Shown: positions 53,101 to 64,000 of the stretch, in pieces
Layout: every line of letters begins with the position of its first letter
Position numbering within the stretch: the first letter of the stretch is position 1
Source: Agapetus fuscipes
Lineage: Eukaryota > Arthropoda > Insecta > Trichoptera > Glossosomatidae
NCBI GenBank assembly: GCA_951799405.1
Contig: OX637344.1
Location: forward strand, 15,934,001-15,998,000
Direction: 5' to 3'
DNA: 64,000 bases
The notes under the pieces: model-generated
What the model was told of the DNA's origin: nothing
What the model saw: only the letters and a program-made list of their open reading frames with translations
The model's database searches: none
Made by a program: the position numbers and the translations under genes

Positions 53101-54710
53101 TTTCGTACATTGCCTGCTACACTGCTCTGCACATGACATCTAGGTCATTTTGACCGGTCTATCGTCTAGTGGTTAAAACTTCGGACTCGTAAATGGAAGG
53201 TTGTGGGTTCGAATCCCGGCGGAGCATAAAAAAAATACCATTTATGTTTCCAAATTTCTTCTCTGAGTTGAAAAATTCATAAACCTTTACCAAAGACCGG
53301 TCATTGAAAGGTCCATCCAACCTCACAGCACCTGGGTCTTGCTTGAGTATTAACGCTTTGTAGCGACGACCAAGCTCGTACCTCTGCAGCACTACAACCA
53401 GTGTCATAGACCCCTAGAGTATCTAGAATCTAGAGAGTCTCCTGCACAGGATTTCTTAAAAAAATAAAGCGCCTTTGCAATGACACACCATCATAAAAGG
53501 CGCTATATAAATTTTGTACTTCATCACATGCTTTTGTGGGTTGCAGATTTGAGTGTCGCTGGTCGTGTGTGCTGGTCCCTGAGAGTGTGGACAGCGGGGT
53601 GTGGCTGGGGGGCATGCAGGGGGCGCAGCTGGGGGTGTGGGTGGCCCACGGGGAGGGCAGGTTCTCCGCGCGGCGCCCTGGGGCCCTGCAGACGCTGCTG
53701 CAGCAGGGGAGGGTCTGCCTTCAGTATGTGGACGACGAGGGCGCGCCCACGCAGCGGTACCCCATGAACCCCAACGGAAGCCCATGTAACTACAGTGCTT
53801 AATACTACCTTAACACAAAACTTCCTTAGTTAGAAAGAGAGCAAAGATGCTCCGAGTGTGACCTCATTGTTAACAGGCAAATGTGACAGTTGTTGGAGTT
53901 TTTTTCTGTTTATTATTTCTGTTAATTTATTTCATCCTGTATAAACTTGCATGTGCAAGTGCAAACTTTCACGTGTTTGCCTGTGGTCATACCTTAAATG
54001 TCAATATATCTGCAACTTAGATAGTAATAGATTAAAGTTATTATTAAAATGTCTTCTCACATAAATTGTGCGCACGCATTTTCAATTATGACATAAAAAA
54101 GGCATTATTGACACACATTATTGACACTTGACTTATTTCAAACCCCAAAATAAAATACCGGCAAGGTTTACTCAGCCTTCACAAGAAATGAGTACCAGCA
54201 CTCTCGGGAGCTGGGAAACCTCCACTTCAACTGAAGTGGTTGGCGTAAGGCCGGCCCCCTTACCTGTAAAAATAAATAGGTTCAACTCGCCACATGCGAC
54301 CCCTTCGGGGATAACGCGGCAAGAAGTTACACTATATGTGTAGCTTAGTTGCGTTTTGCGTTTTTATAGGTTGGTATGAGGCTGACCACCCATATGCATT
54401 TGATATGAGCTTTAAATTTTAATATATCTTTGCTAACTTCTTAGATTATAGATTATGATAGATAATAGCAATTGTAATCATAATATTATGTCCATATAAT
54501 ATTCAAAATAAATAATTTGTGATGTTGTGTGTGTCAGATGGCATAGCGGCTGTGTGCTCTGCTGACGGCCGCCACCTTGCAATGATGCCGCACCCGGAGC
54601 GCTGCTTCCTCAGCTGGCAGTGCCCTCTGCCCATGGGGGACCCTAGCAACCCTGTCTCTCCCTGGCAGAAGATGTTCAACAACGCCTTCCAGTGGGCGAC
54701 ACAGCAATGA
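31164..54710 (+). CDS. PFAS: Phosphoribosylformylglycinamidine synthase (FGAM synthase), 20 coding exons
   Basis: Exons: 31164-31441, 32591-32904, 33561-33697, 35131-35243, 36241-36494, 36620-36880, 37231-37434, 37878-38069, 39200-39370, 40148-40296, 46044-46247, 46555-46750, 48236-48365, 49826-49941, 50370-50768, 51621-51722, 51836-51982, 52787-53000, 53547-53785, 54538-54710. All borders are GT-AG, phases join, and the sum is 3,993 nt, 1,330 aa plus TGA, the usual length for animal PFAS. The enzyme catalyses step four of purine synthesis: FGAR, glutamine and ATP to FGAM. Start [10 protein letters not shown] fits the family. The start codon lies five bases after an acceptor, so a non-coding first exon is expected. 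No frameshift or stop was found despite heavy transposon load in the introns. Confidence 0.97.
31465..31570 (+). mobile_element. SINE-C relic in PFAS intron 1
   Basis: Diverged piece with TTTAAAAAGAAATAGG, CGAGCCCTTCCGGGAGAA and GGAGTTACATTACATG, matching the SINE-C body. The rest of intron 1 (31571-32590) holds nothing recognisable. Confidence 0.5.
32925..33213 (-). mobile_element. SINE-B copy in PFAS intron 2
   Basis: Minus strand, full length, with GACCGGTCCGTAGTCCAG at 33213 and box B GGGTTCGAATCCCGG near 33160. Confidence 0.85.
33293..33520 (+). mobile_element. LINE-A 3' UTR copy in PFAS intron 2
   Basis: Diverged, with GTTTCAGGGAAAGGC, TGTTTTTAGGCATGC and a short GATTA end. Confidence 0.7.
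33895..34590. mobile_element. Two opposed fragments of one LINE, nested, in PFAS intron 3
   Basis: Plus-strand LINE sequence at 33895-34127 (TGGTTTGGACATGTGGAAAG) resumes at 34488 (GATCAGATTGAGGAGATTG). Between them 34129-34487 is a minus-strand copy of the same region, encoding [33 protein letters not shown] and KKWRQLC. The family is related to, but distinct from, LINE-A. Confidence 0.7.
34624..34950 (+). mobile_element. SINE-C copy in PFAS intron 3
   Basis: Full length, with good box A (GATAGCTCAGTTGGTAGAG) and box B (GGGTTCGAATCCCA). Confidence 0.88.
35322..35616 (+). mobile_element. SINE-B copy in PFAS intron 4
   Basis: Box A side GACCGGTCCGTAGTCCAG; box B is degenerate (GAGTTGGAATCCCGG). 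About 70 bases of the middle are duplicated (CCCGGCGGAGCACAAAAAAT appears a second time near 35446). Confidence 0.82.
35617..35890 (+). mobile_element. SINE-C copy inserted at the end of SINE-B
   Basis: Starts directly after the SINE-B CTCGTAAAA end. It has lost about 60 bases after box B. Confidence 0.85.
36886..37195 (+). repeat. Tandem array derived from the 3' edge of PFAS exon 6
   Basis: Three to four degenerate units, about 93 bases in the best pair (36951-37044 and 37045-37138). They are built from the exon 6 segment AAGCCCATCATGTT, GGAATAGGCTACATG and CCCCAGCCA, including a donor-like CCAAGTGAG. The array starts right after the true donor at 36881 and occupies most of intron 6. Confidence 0.88.
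37493..37802 (+). mobile_element. SINE-B variant in PFAS intron 7
   Basis: Starts ACTGACCGTTCCATAGTCCA and carries the alternative tail GAAATCTAGGGAGTCTCCC. Confidence 0.82.
38141..38190 (+). repeat. ATTT microsatellite
   Basis: About 12 units in PFAS intron 8. A short AT run follows at 38316-38327. Confidence 0.9.
38338..38469 (+). repeat. 66-bp tandem duplication in intron 8
   Basis: Two nearly identical units starting GCAGTAAAAAACAAAAG. AT-rich and non-coding; a minus-strand hydrophobic frame here is an artefact of composition. Confidence 0.85.
38578..38815 (-). mobile_element. LINE-A 3' UTR copy in PFAS intron 8
   Basis: Near full length. It is the close relative of the plus-strand copy at 61692. 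Confidence 0.8.
39068..39158 (+). pseudogene. Partial duplicate of PFAS exon 9
   Basis: About 85 bases upstream of exon 9 match the exon's interior (GTATGCTTTGTGGGCGAGG, then GGCAGTGGCAGTGTGCA). They still read [18 protein letters not shown] in frame, against [18 protein letters not shown] in the exon. There is no acceptor in front and no donor behind, so it should not be spliced. Confidence 0.88.
39699..39999 (+). mobile_element. SINE-B copy in PFAS intron 9
   Basis: GTCCAGTGGCAACAC box A side, box B GGCTCAAATCCTGG, and terminal ATT units. Confidence 0.83.
40003..40095 (+). mobile_element. LINE-A 3' end fragment
   Basis: Keeps CACGTTTAAGTGTGAACATG, ATGCATCAAATATGAGCC and GCAACTTAGATTATAGA. 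Confidence 0.65.
40587..40780 (+). repeat. DIRS left inverted terminal repeat
   Basis: 194 bases, complementary to 45519-45712 with few or no differences. Starts AGATGTCTGGAGTCC. Confidence 0.92.
40781..41880 (+). other. DIRS 5' region, Gag-like frame not recognised
   Basis: A short frame begins near 41050 ([20 protein letters not shown]), could be the start of a Gag, and stops at 41135. The rest up to 41880 has no long frame. Confidence 0.4.
42051..42441 (+). repeat. 130-bp x 3 tandem array in DIRS
   Basis: Units start at 42051, 42181 and 42311 (AG-TTCTTATCAAAAATGTT). They differ by a few bases; the last has one extra base. 130 is not a multiple of three. Confidence 0.93.
42572..43191 (+). 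repeat. 155-bp x 4 tandem array in DIRS
   Basis: Units start at 42572, 42727, 42882 and 43037 (CTTTGGCCTTTCATCTGCC). They are nearly identical. The unit covers the RT active-site region (GLSSAP to the YLDDFL-type stretch). 155 is not a multiple of three. Confidence 0.94.
43315..43872 (+). repeat. 186-bp x 3 tandem array in DIRS
   Basis: Units start at 43315, 43501 and 43687 (CTTTCTT-CCGGAAG). 186 is a multiple of three, so one frame stays open across all copies and yields a repetitive but meaningless 190-codon frame. Confidence 0.94.
44080..45356 (+). pseudogene. DIRS RNase H and tyrosine recombinase
   Basis: From 44080 one frame encodes an RNase H part ([19 protein letters not shown], then [15 protein letters not shown]). 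It then enters the tyrosine recombinase N-terminal part ([20 protein letters not shown]) up to [11 protein letters not shown] followed by a stop at 44925. The recombinase continues from 44925 ([12 protein letters not shown]) to the stop at 45354. The first catalytic Arg (SGRR) and a Tyr (TFRKCYQKE) are seen. The place of HxxR reads GSTR, so the His seems lost. The stop splits the recombinase. Confidence 0.82.
45392..45492 (+). repeat. DIRS internal complementary region
   Basis: Bases 45392-45428 are the complement of the left tip (40577 onward). Bases 45429-45492 are the complement of the right tip, from ATAATGGGGG. This region templates joining of the ends in the DIRS replication model. Confidence 0.9.
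45519..45712 (-). repeat. DIRS right inverted terminal repeat
   Basis: Complement of the left repeat; 48 further unique bases reach the element's end. Confidence 0.92.
46255..46515 (-). mobile_element. LINE-A 3' UTR copy in PFAS intron 11
   Basis: Near full length. It begins a few bases after the exon 11 donor and fills most of the 307-bp intron. Confidence 0.82.
46751..48235 (+). other. PFAS intron 12, no gene
   Basis: Mostly unassigned AT-rich sequence. A SINE-B tail remnant lies near 47366-47400 and a CRE-like palindrome at 47921-47953. Confidence 0.4.
47921..47953. repeat. 33-bp palindrome with two CRE-like sites
   Basis: CGAATCTTGACGTCA, three T, then the exact complement. Each arm holds TTGACGTCA. 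It lies in a GC-rich island (47870-47990) within an AT-rich intron. Confidence 0.8.
48690..49676 (+). mobile_element. LINE-A, longest copy (RT C-terminal region plus 3' UTR)
   Basis: An open frame of about 213 codons ends at 49310 with the post-RT domain: [76 protein letters not shown] 95-base spacer leads into the repeat seen throughout the window, ending in five GATTA units. This links the scattered repeat to its parent LINE. No polymerase core is present in this copy. Confidence 0.85.
50820..51000 (+). mobile_element. Non-LTR retrotransposon C-terminal fragment in PFAS intron 15
   Basis: Reads like a degraded RT tail ([11 protein letters not shown]) and ends in GAAGAAGAAGAAG. The remainder of the intron to 51600 holds nothing recognised. 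Confidence 0.6.
52348..52595 (+). mobile_element. LINE-A 3' UTR copy in PFAS intron 17
   Basis: Near full length, from CCTTGACTGATAGGTTGG to GATT units. Confidence 0.82.
53152..53465 (+). mobile_element. SINE-B variant in PFAS intron 18
   Basis: Box B is perfect (GGGTTCGAATCCCGG). It has the alternative tail ending GCACAGGATTTCTTAAA. Confidence 0.85.
53945..54030 (+). mobile_element. LINE-A 3' end fragment in PFAS intron 19
   Basis: Diverged piece ending GCAACTTAGATAG. A similar fragment lies at 54366-54460. Confidence 0.55.
54131..54357 (+). mobile_element. SINE-C copy lacking its tRNA head, PFAS intron 19
   Basis: Begins at TTATTTCAAACCCC, so it is 5'-truncated; body and TGTGTAGCTTAGTTGCG end are intact. 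Confidence 0.82.
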
Positions 54711-55050
54711 TCTTCCCAACATCTCCCCCTGGCAGAAGATGTTCAACAACGCCTCCCAGTGGGCGACACAGCAATGATCTTCCCAACATCTCCCCCTGGC
54801 AGAAGATGTTCAACAACGCCTTCCAGTGGGCGACACAGCAATGATCTTCCCAACATCTCCCCCTGGCAGAAGATGTTCAACAACGCCTTCCAGTGGGCGA
54901 CACAGCAATGATCTTCCCAACATCTCCCCCTGGCAGAAGATGTTCAACAACGCCTCCCAGTGGGCGACACAGCAATGATCTTCCCAACATCTCCCCCTGG
55001 CAGAAGATGTTCAACAACGCCTTCCAGTGGGCGACACAGCAATGATCTTC
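54661..55050 (+). repeat. 67-bp x 6 tandem array over the PFAS stop codon
   Basis: Units start at 54661, 54728, 54795, 54862, 54929 and 54996 (CCTGGCAGAAGATGTTC). Each holds the last 16 codons, the TGA, and 13-16 bases of 3' UTR. The first unit is the real gene end. Units 2 and 5 share one T to C change (GCCTCCC). Since each unit carries the stop, extra copies extend the 3' UTR only. Confidence 0.95.
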
Positions 55051-55343
55051 CACTGAGCTCAGCTCACCGGGCTTCCTTATTTTAGTGATCTTCATTCCAA
55101 TTACTTATTAAGAAAAATGTTATGCATCTTATTCTATTCATCAGAATGTATGTATGTGTGAATGTATGTACTTATATGTATGTTCCGCTATAAACCGCTC
55201 ATCGGATTTAAACAAAATTTCCAAACATGTAAAATGTTTTCTGAATGATTTCTGTGAAGTTTGGTACCAATTGAATAAAAAATGCTTCCCCATTCCTGAT
55301 TTTCTAGCAAACGGGTCGGTAAACTATCCAACAGAAGACCATA

Positions 55344-55634
55344 GGGGCTGTCCATATATTACGTCATTCGCATTAAGGGGGGGGGAGTCTGGTCTGCAGA
55401 TGATGGCAAATGATGTACGAGTACTAAAAGTGACGTCGTTCTTGTAAATACCAATTTCTACAAAATATACAAAATATTATTTTGAAAGTAATATAACATT
55501 ATTAATTATTAAGCTCATCCATTATTACAGCTAGAGGGGGAGGGGGGGTCATTAGATAATGACTATAGGATGATTGTAAGGGGGGGGGGGTCGAAAATCG
55601 GCCAAAATCGATGACGTAATTTATGGACGGCCCC
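55344..55634. mobile_element. MITE with GGGG-TGTCCAT termini
   Basis: Termini GGGGCTGTCCATATATTACG and its near-complement at 55612-55634, flanked by ATA on both sides. The interior has G runs of about 10 near 55378 and 55582. No coding capacity. Confidence 0.75.
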
Positions 55635-55689
55635 ATATCGCCACTTCAAAGGTAACAATGAATAAGTGCAGATTCACTGATTTGAGAAA

Positions 55690-55895
55690 TCGTGGATACC
55701 GTGACAAAACCTTATGTCGTTGCGGGACCGTCCACTTGGAACCAGCTGCCTCCTGAAGTGCGCGCCAAGGAAGGGATCGAGAGCTTCAAGAAGGGAATGA
55801 AGACCCATTTCTTCACCGCCGCGTCAAGCCTGAAAGCGCCCTTGCAGTGACAGTAGTCACAAAACGGCGCTATAAAAATCATCATCATCATCAAA
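55690..55895 (+). mobile_element. L2-like non-LTR C-terminal fragment
   Basis: Encodes AGPSTWNQLPPEVRAKEGIE and KKGMKTHFFTAAS, then stop and an ATC repeat tail. Classic end of an L2/CR1-type element. Confidence 0.75.
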
Positions 55896-56408
55896 TGTCC
55901 CCAAGGTTATTACAACATGATGTACTTTTGGAATTTAGTTATGTTGTTTCCAGTATCTCGGGTATACAGAAAATAAAACAGCACCCTTAGAGAGTGATTT
56001 ATTTTTTTATTAATCTTATCTCCATTCCAGTAGATCCTACTCGCTTTATTTTTGTATCTCACATAGACAATTTATCTCAAATTATAATATTGCTTATTGG
56101 CTATTGATATTTTTTATTGTTTATGCTTTTCTCTTGTTTTATCATGTTGGTACAAGATTTAGTTTTGGAAGAATCCATGACTACATTCTTGAAATACTTT
56201 TGTATTGAATTGTCATATTTTTTTAATAAAATATTTTTTATGAAACAGCTCCATTGTAATTATTAAAAAAAAAGTGTTTTTTTTTTAAAATAGTGACCAT
56301 AATGTTGAGCATGAGTTTTCAGTGGACCATGGTAATACATAGTATTCTGTACTATAGTATACTATCTATCTATGGACCATGGACTACACCTGTACAAGGT
56401 GATAATAA
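55896..56408. other. Gene-free AT-rich stretch
   Basis: Nothing recognised apart from low-complexity A/T runs. Confidence 0.4.
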
Positions 56409-56687
56409 TATAAGGATGATTCATTTGGTGAGCTCTGTTTATGTGTGAATCACACCTCAAGAGCCCTCTGCAAGCTTGGTCGTCTCTGTAGAAAGCGCCA
56501 ATTCTCAAGCAAGACCCAGTTGCTGTAAGGCTGCATGGACCTTTGTTGAAAAGTATATGAATTTTTCACCCAGCGAAGAGCATATTTGAAAATATAAATG
56601 GTATATTTTTGGTGCTCCACCGGGATTCGAACCCACAACCTTCCATTTACGAGTTAGATGTGTTAACCACTAGACTAGGGACCGTAA
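56409..56687 (-). mobile_element. SINE-B copy
   Basis: Minus strand, full length, with box B GGGTTCGAATCCCGG near 56625 and the ATT-type tail at the left edge. Confidence 0.85.
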
Positions 56688-57303
56688 TGGTGTTTATCTG
56701 CTGGAGTTCAGTGTTCATGGGAAGACTCCATCTTGCTTCGCTACTCTTAGGTTCCTGATATCGCAGACTTTTAAACATCAAATGCAACGGAGTCCGATGA
56801 TTGTTGTATCCATTTGAAGTCAAAACATACTCGGCACAATGCCATAGATAAAAAAAATGTGAGGTCACTTGGCCAGGTTTGCAGGGTAAAGGCAAACAAA
56901 TAATTATTTTTGGTTGTTGCTGTTAGGGACCACCTAGTTACAAATTTGTGACATTTGGCTGCTGACAAAAAAAAAACAAATTTTGTGCGGATCCATCGTC
57001 GGAAATAAAATTGCTAATATATCTTTGCATCCTATGTATGTACATTATAGATTGTTTTTTTTAATGAATCCTGTGTGGGAGTCTTCTTAGATTTTAGAGA
57101 CTCTAGGGGACTATGACACTTGTCGTAGTGCCACAGAGGTGGGATGTGGCAGTTGATGTCTTGATCCTTTGTAGCATAGCTGTTATCTGCGTAGTGCTGT
57201 GTTTTGTGCTGCGTTAGCTGTGATTAGAGACACACTGAAAGGAAGTGGCGATTTATTTTTTGGATGCTCAAAATTTGAATATTCGTAGGCATGCAAATGT
57301 TAC
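56688..57303. other. Gene-free stretch
   Basis: No gene. A minus-strand remnant of the SINE-B variant tail lies near 57075-57150 (GACTCTAGGGGACTATGACA). Confidence 0.4.
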
Positions 57304-58100
57304 AGTTCTATCCCAGATAGCAGGTAAGTTTGCTGCAAGTTTGATTTGTACTTGATTTTACATTGTCATGTCAAATATGACAAAATAAGTTTATTGCAAT
57401 ATTGCTGCAAGCTTGCATTTTGCATCATGTTTCAAATATGAATAAACAAGTTTGCTTTTTGTTTGATACAAACTTGCGTGACGGGCTGTCAAAAATACGA
57501 TTAGCAGTGTTGCCGTTTTATCGATTTTGCTATTTTGCTTTTTTTAAATCTCGCGACTTTTTTCCCAGCGGCAGCACTGATCAGACACGAGTTGACAGAT
57601 TGTGACGCGCATGCCTAGAAATCTTTGGGCATATTTTGGTTTTGGCAACATTATTTCTGAATTTTACTCTCTCTGTGGCTGTTTCTCAAACAACTTTGAA
57701 ATGACGTCACGAGAGACCCCCCACGTAGGGCTGCCATACGTCAGGATTTTTAGGCTCTTGTCGGGATTGCGACCGGATTTCGGAAGTATCAGGACTTTTC
57801 AATTTTTTAATAGTCAAAGCATAGAAAAATATTTGAAACACAAGTTAGTTTGAAATATTTGTTTTTGCTTTAGCTTTGTACTTATTAAGTAAGTACGCAG
57901 TGTTTAATTACGTTTGCAACAAAATGTCAGGACTTTCTATGGAAATTAGGCTTTTTGTCAGGAATTTTAAATTTTTCATCTGGTATCCCTACCCCCACGC
58001 GACCGCGTGCGGCGGGTGCACGGCGGGTGGCCGGTCGCCATTATTTGTATACGAGCTCGCTTTGTGAATTTCTTACATTTTTGTTATTTTGCGTTTTATA

Positions 58101-58175
58101 ATGTCCAGTCGCCTTTGTTATGTACCTCATTGTTTCAATACGGAAGTTAAAGGAATCAGATACGTGTTTATTTGA
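58101..58175 (+). pseudogene. THAP-like N-terminal frame
   Basis: MSSRLCYVPHCFNTEVKGI then VFI and stop. The Met-x(4)-Cys-x(4)-Cys beginning resembles the start of THAP zinc fingers found in P-element-type transposases, but the second zinc pair is missing. Only 24 codons, so the call is weak. Confidence 0.3.
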
Positions 58176-58729
58176 CGATTAGTAATGTACTTACGTCTTT
58201 TAAAATGTTTCGGCATGGTTCCTACATCATATTTACCAGGTATGTAAAACTATTTCCTTTTGAATACTTAGTAGGACGTGTTTGATGTACTTTTTGTAGA
58301 AATAAGAAATGTGTATTATCTAGATTTTGGCACTAACTTTTTGAACTTACGTTTTTATTTATTTCAAATATTTTCACGTAAAAATTTGAAAGTAAATTTC
58401 AGCAAAGTTGTTTGTAACCTAAATGTGACATATTCTGTGAAAATAAGTTGCAAAATTAGTTCGATGAAGCCATTTGATGTGTGTTACAGTTAAAATTTAT
58501 TCATCGGAAATTATATTTTTATGTGTTTCCATAAATAACTCCTTACAGGGCAATCCGATCTTGGTATTTTATAATATTTGCTTTAATAATTTCAAAGAAA
58601 ACGGAGTACCGTGGAACAAATTTCTAAAAAGAAAATTAAAACTGTTTATAATGAAATCAGTACTTAGTGTATATTACATCCTTAATTATAAATGATTTGT
58701 AATATAATTACTAAAAATATCCTTGTTTT

Positions 58730-59105
58730 TTTGTTACAGAGCCGAGAGACAAAGCAACGGGGCTAGGGGAATAATGTACCTGAGTGTGACTAGAAACATG
58801 GCGAAGAAGATATAACTCCGAATTGTATAAGCTGTACCAGGACGCTGATGTGGTCCGCTCAATAAAGGTCAACAGACTGCATTGGCTGGGGCACATTCAG
58901 CAATTAGACCATCATAGCCTGGAGAAGACGATTGTAATGACGAACCCGGAGGGACGGCGGACAGTGAGAAGACCACGTTCAAGATAGCTGGATGAAGTCG
59001 TGGCGGATTGTCGTGCAGTGGGGCTGGAGGAGGAAGACGTTGGATAGACAGCGGTGGCAGCGGTTGCTGAGGGAGGTCGTGCCAATGATGATGATGATGT
59101 GATTA
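58730..59105 (+). mobile_element. RTE-like non-LTR C-terminal fragment
   Basis: Reads VNRLHWLGHIQQLDHHSLEK, then TNPEGRRTVRRPRSR, with stops. It ends in GATGATGATGATG, as usual for RTE-type tails. Confidence 0.7.
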
Positions 59106-59249
59106 TTATAAAACTTTGTTACTACTATAAGCGAACTGTAAATAAAATAAAATTAAAATATTTTATCTTTTTATTCTAATTTTGTTTTTTTAAATATTAT
59201 AAAAAAATGTATATGATTTGCAGAAGCAATTATTTGGCAAATTTGTCAT

Positions 59250-59297
59250 AACAAGCTTGCGGGAACTTTGTTATGACAAAGTTCCTGCAAGCTTGTT
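59250..59297. repeat. 48-bp hairpin
   Basis: Arms AACAAGCTTGCGGGAACTTT and its near-complement around TTATGA; one mismatch. Within the right end of the 2.1-kb element. Confidence 0.75.
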
Positions 59298-59606
59298 GCT
59301 GGGAAACTAGAAAGTTTGATTCAAACTTGCCTCAAGTGTATATACTTGCCATGGCGAACTTGCAGCAAGCCTTCACTTTTGACACATCAAACTTGTTGCA
59401 AGTCAGATGCAAGTTTAAAATGCTATCTGGGATGGAACTAGGACACTAGGAACCATGACAAACAATAACAAAATATTAGCCTTCGCCCAAACAATCCAGC
59501 CTTATGGCATCACAACTTTTTTGACCATGCCATATCTCAAAAAAATTAAAATCGTCACAGGATTAAAAATCATGTCGGGAGAATTTAGAATTTGCAAATT
59601 TGTGTT

Positions 59607-59880
59607 CTAATCTAATCTAATCTAATCTAAGCTGCAAAGATATATATCATTTAAGATTTATACTAAATGCATTCCCACAAGCAGATATGTATAATTTCGC
59701 GCTAACACATGCCGCATGTGGACCTACAATATAAAAACCCAATCTCAAATGAACATAAGCCTTGCAACTCTTGCCGTCCTTCCCTGAAACAGGGGTGACA
59801 TTGGCAAAGTGAACCAATTTTTATATTATGGGTGGTCAGCCGCATAACAACCTATAAGTCAAGGAACATACATGACAAAT
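59607..59880 (-). mobile_element. LINE-A 3' UTR copy
   Basis: Near full length, with four TAATC units at its left edge and the same AACATACATGACAAATTAC spacer as the copy at 3282. Confidence 0.82.
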
Positions 59881-60234
59881 TACATTTTTTAAAATCAAAG
59901 ATGTTGATTTCTAGTTATTTAAATTTAAACAGATTTGGCGCCATATTCAATGATGTTGCCGTAAGTAAAAAGTGCATAAAAAAGATTTCGTGTTTTTGCC
60001 TCCCACTTTTTTAAATACGTACCTAATGAGTTTTGTAATGAATAATAATGTTTTACATGAAATTGACTAAACTTATTTCGTGCTATATTATTATGTTTTA
60101 TATTGAAAGTGTTTCTTTTAAATGTGAAAGCCATGTAAGTGTCCCATGTTAGGTATGCCCAGCAGGATGGTGTGTGCATAGTCCTCTCTCCGCGCCCGCC
60201 GTCTCCAACATCATCGGTCACGTGACGTGACGTT

Positions 60235-60362
60235 GCAGACGTGTCAGTGTTTCTGTTCAGCGGCTGCGCGCTCCGCCAACACTCTCCGCGAGACTGTCAA
60301 CGAAATAACCAAGTGCAAACCGTATCTGTAGTTAAAGAAAAGCTTAAACACATCCATCCACC
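60235..60362 (+). promoter_or_regulatory. Sec61alpha: Probable Sec61alpha promoter edge and 5' UTR
   Basis: An unmethylated-looking GC-rich stretch with TCAGT (60244-60248), an insect initiator-like motif, about 119 bases before the start codon. The start context is CCACCATGG. Confidence 0.45.
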
Positions 60363-63350
<2,988 letters not shown>

Positions 63351-63660
63351 GTAACCGCGCACTTCTCGCAATCTTCCTCTTTTCACTGTCACACTTCAAG
63401 GACTCAATTTTCTTTGTTGCCAGAAAGGTCTAATCGTGTGCTTCCAGATGTTGGCTGAAATATTCTTGTAGATAAATTATTTTCATGCAAATAGACATTA
63501 TATATCTGTTTCAACTTACTTACAAAAATGGTCATTAGTAAGAGAATAATGAACTTCACAGTTGCATTTCCATGTGTACAACAAAACTCAAATGAATGTA
63601 AAAATGTTCCTAGAAAGTTGGCACTATTGTGAATAATAATGTCTGCTAGTTGACAGATAA

Positions 63661-63992
63661 CAACGCAACTAAGCTACACATATAGTGTAACTTCTTCCCG
63701 CGTTATCCCCAAAGGGGTCGCATGTGGCGAGTTGAACCTATTTATTTTTACAGGTAAGGGGGCCGGCCTTACGCCAACCACTTCAGTTGAAGTGGGGGTT
63801 TCCCAGCTCCCGAGAGAGCTGGTACTCATTTCTTGTGAAGGCTGAGTAAACCTTGCCGGTATTTTTATTTTGGGGTTTGAAATAAACATTGAAACGGGAA
63901 ATCATTTCTGACACCCTCGCGCTCAGTGGGATTCGAACCCGAGCTCATGGCATCGAGTGCAAGCACTCTACCAACTGAGCTATCGACCGGAC
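63661..63992 (-). mobile_element. SINE-C copy in Sec61alpha intron 5
   Basis: Full length on the minus strand, starting at AGTCCGGTCGATAGCTC (63992), with box B GGGTTCGAATCCCA and the complete body. Confidence 0.88.
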
Positions 63993-64000
63993 TAACACGC

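Larger units (their letters stand above)
51621..54710 (+). other. PFAS: PFAS exons 16-20: glutaminase domain
   Basis: Residues about 1040-1330. A class I glutamine amidotransferase domain starts near [16 protein letters not shown] (1066). The nucleophile is Cys1161 in LGVCNGCQL; His1292 and Glu1294 in MMPHPERCF complete the triad. These positions are within a few residues of the human enzyme. The domain releases ammonia from glutamine for the synthase part. Confidence 0.95.
57304..59439. mobile_element. 2.1-kb element with 19-bp terminal inverted repeats
   Basis: AGTTCTATCCCAGATAGCA at 57304-57322 pairs with its complement at 59421-59439 with one mismatch. Subterminal GCAAGTTTG-like motifs occur in both ends in opposite orientation. 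The interior holds a short THAP-like frame at 58101 and a LINE fragment at 58730. No target duplication was seen. Probably a decayed DNA transposon. Confidence 0.65.

Overview
The window is nuclear DNA of an animal, almost certainly an insect and probably a moth or butterfly. The evidence is GT-AG introns, GC-rich exons in AT-rich flanks, an arthropod-type AA15 lytic polysaccharide monooxygenase, insect-like PFAS and Sec61alpha proteins, and a dense load of SINEs, non-LTR elements, foldback/MITE elements, one copia and one DIRS-like retrotransposon. The order is inferred from general resemblance, not from a search. No bacterial features, CRISPR arrays or true tRNA/rRNA genes were seen; all tRNA-like boxes belong to SINEs.

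Layout. 1-13.3 kb: no gene found; layers of transposon debris. 13.3-16.2 kb (+): a complete four-exon AA15 copper monooxygenase (213 aa, signal peptide, mature N-terminal His). 16.4-17.5 kb (-): the last two exons of a Dpy-30-motif gene, tail-to-tail with the monooxygenase; its 5' exons were not found. 17.5-31.1 kb: repeats, including a young, internally deleted copia element (23,363-27,136) with matching 165-bp LTRs and a 5-bp target duplication. 31.2-54.7 kb (+): a complete 20-exon gene for phosphoribosylformylglycinamidine synthase (PFAS, 1,330 aa); every splice phase joins and the glutaminase and synthase motifs are intact. Its intron 10 carries a 5.18-kb DIRS-like tyrosine-recombinase element inserted in an older non-LTR element. 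55-60 kb: MITEs, LINE and SINE fragments and a 2.1-kb element with terminal inverted repeats. 60.4 kb to the end (+): the first five coding exons (171 aa) of Sec61alpha, running off the window.

The genes are unrelated housekeeping or secretory genes: PFAS acts in purine synthesis, Sec61alpha is the translocon channel, and the monooxygenase is secreted. The unusual signal lies in DNA architecture. (1) Short tandem duplications were built from exon edges of PFAS: intron 6, intron 8, and six 67-bp copies over the stop codon. (2) Three separate tandem arrays (130 bp x3, 155 bp x4, 186 bp x3) lie in the polymerase region of the DIRS element. (3) Foldback elements are flanked by target duplications of variable length (8-14 bp), which looks like retroposition, not cut-and-paste transposition. 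The shared names used below are: LINE-A (non-LTR element with a GATTA-repeat 3' end), SINE-B and SINE-C (tRNA-derived), foldback families D, E and G.
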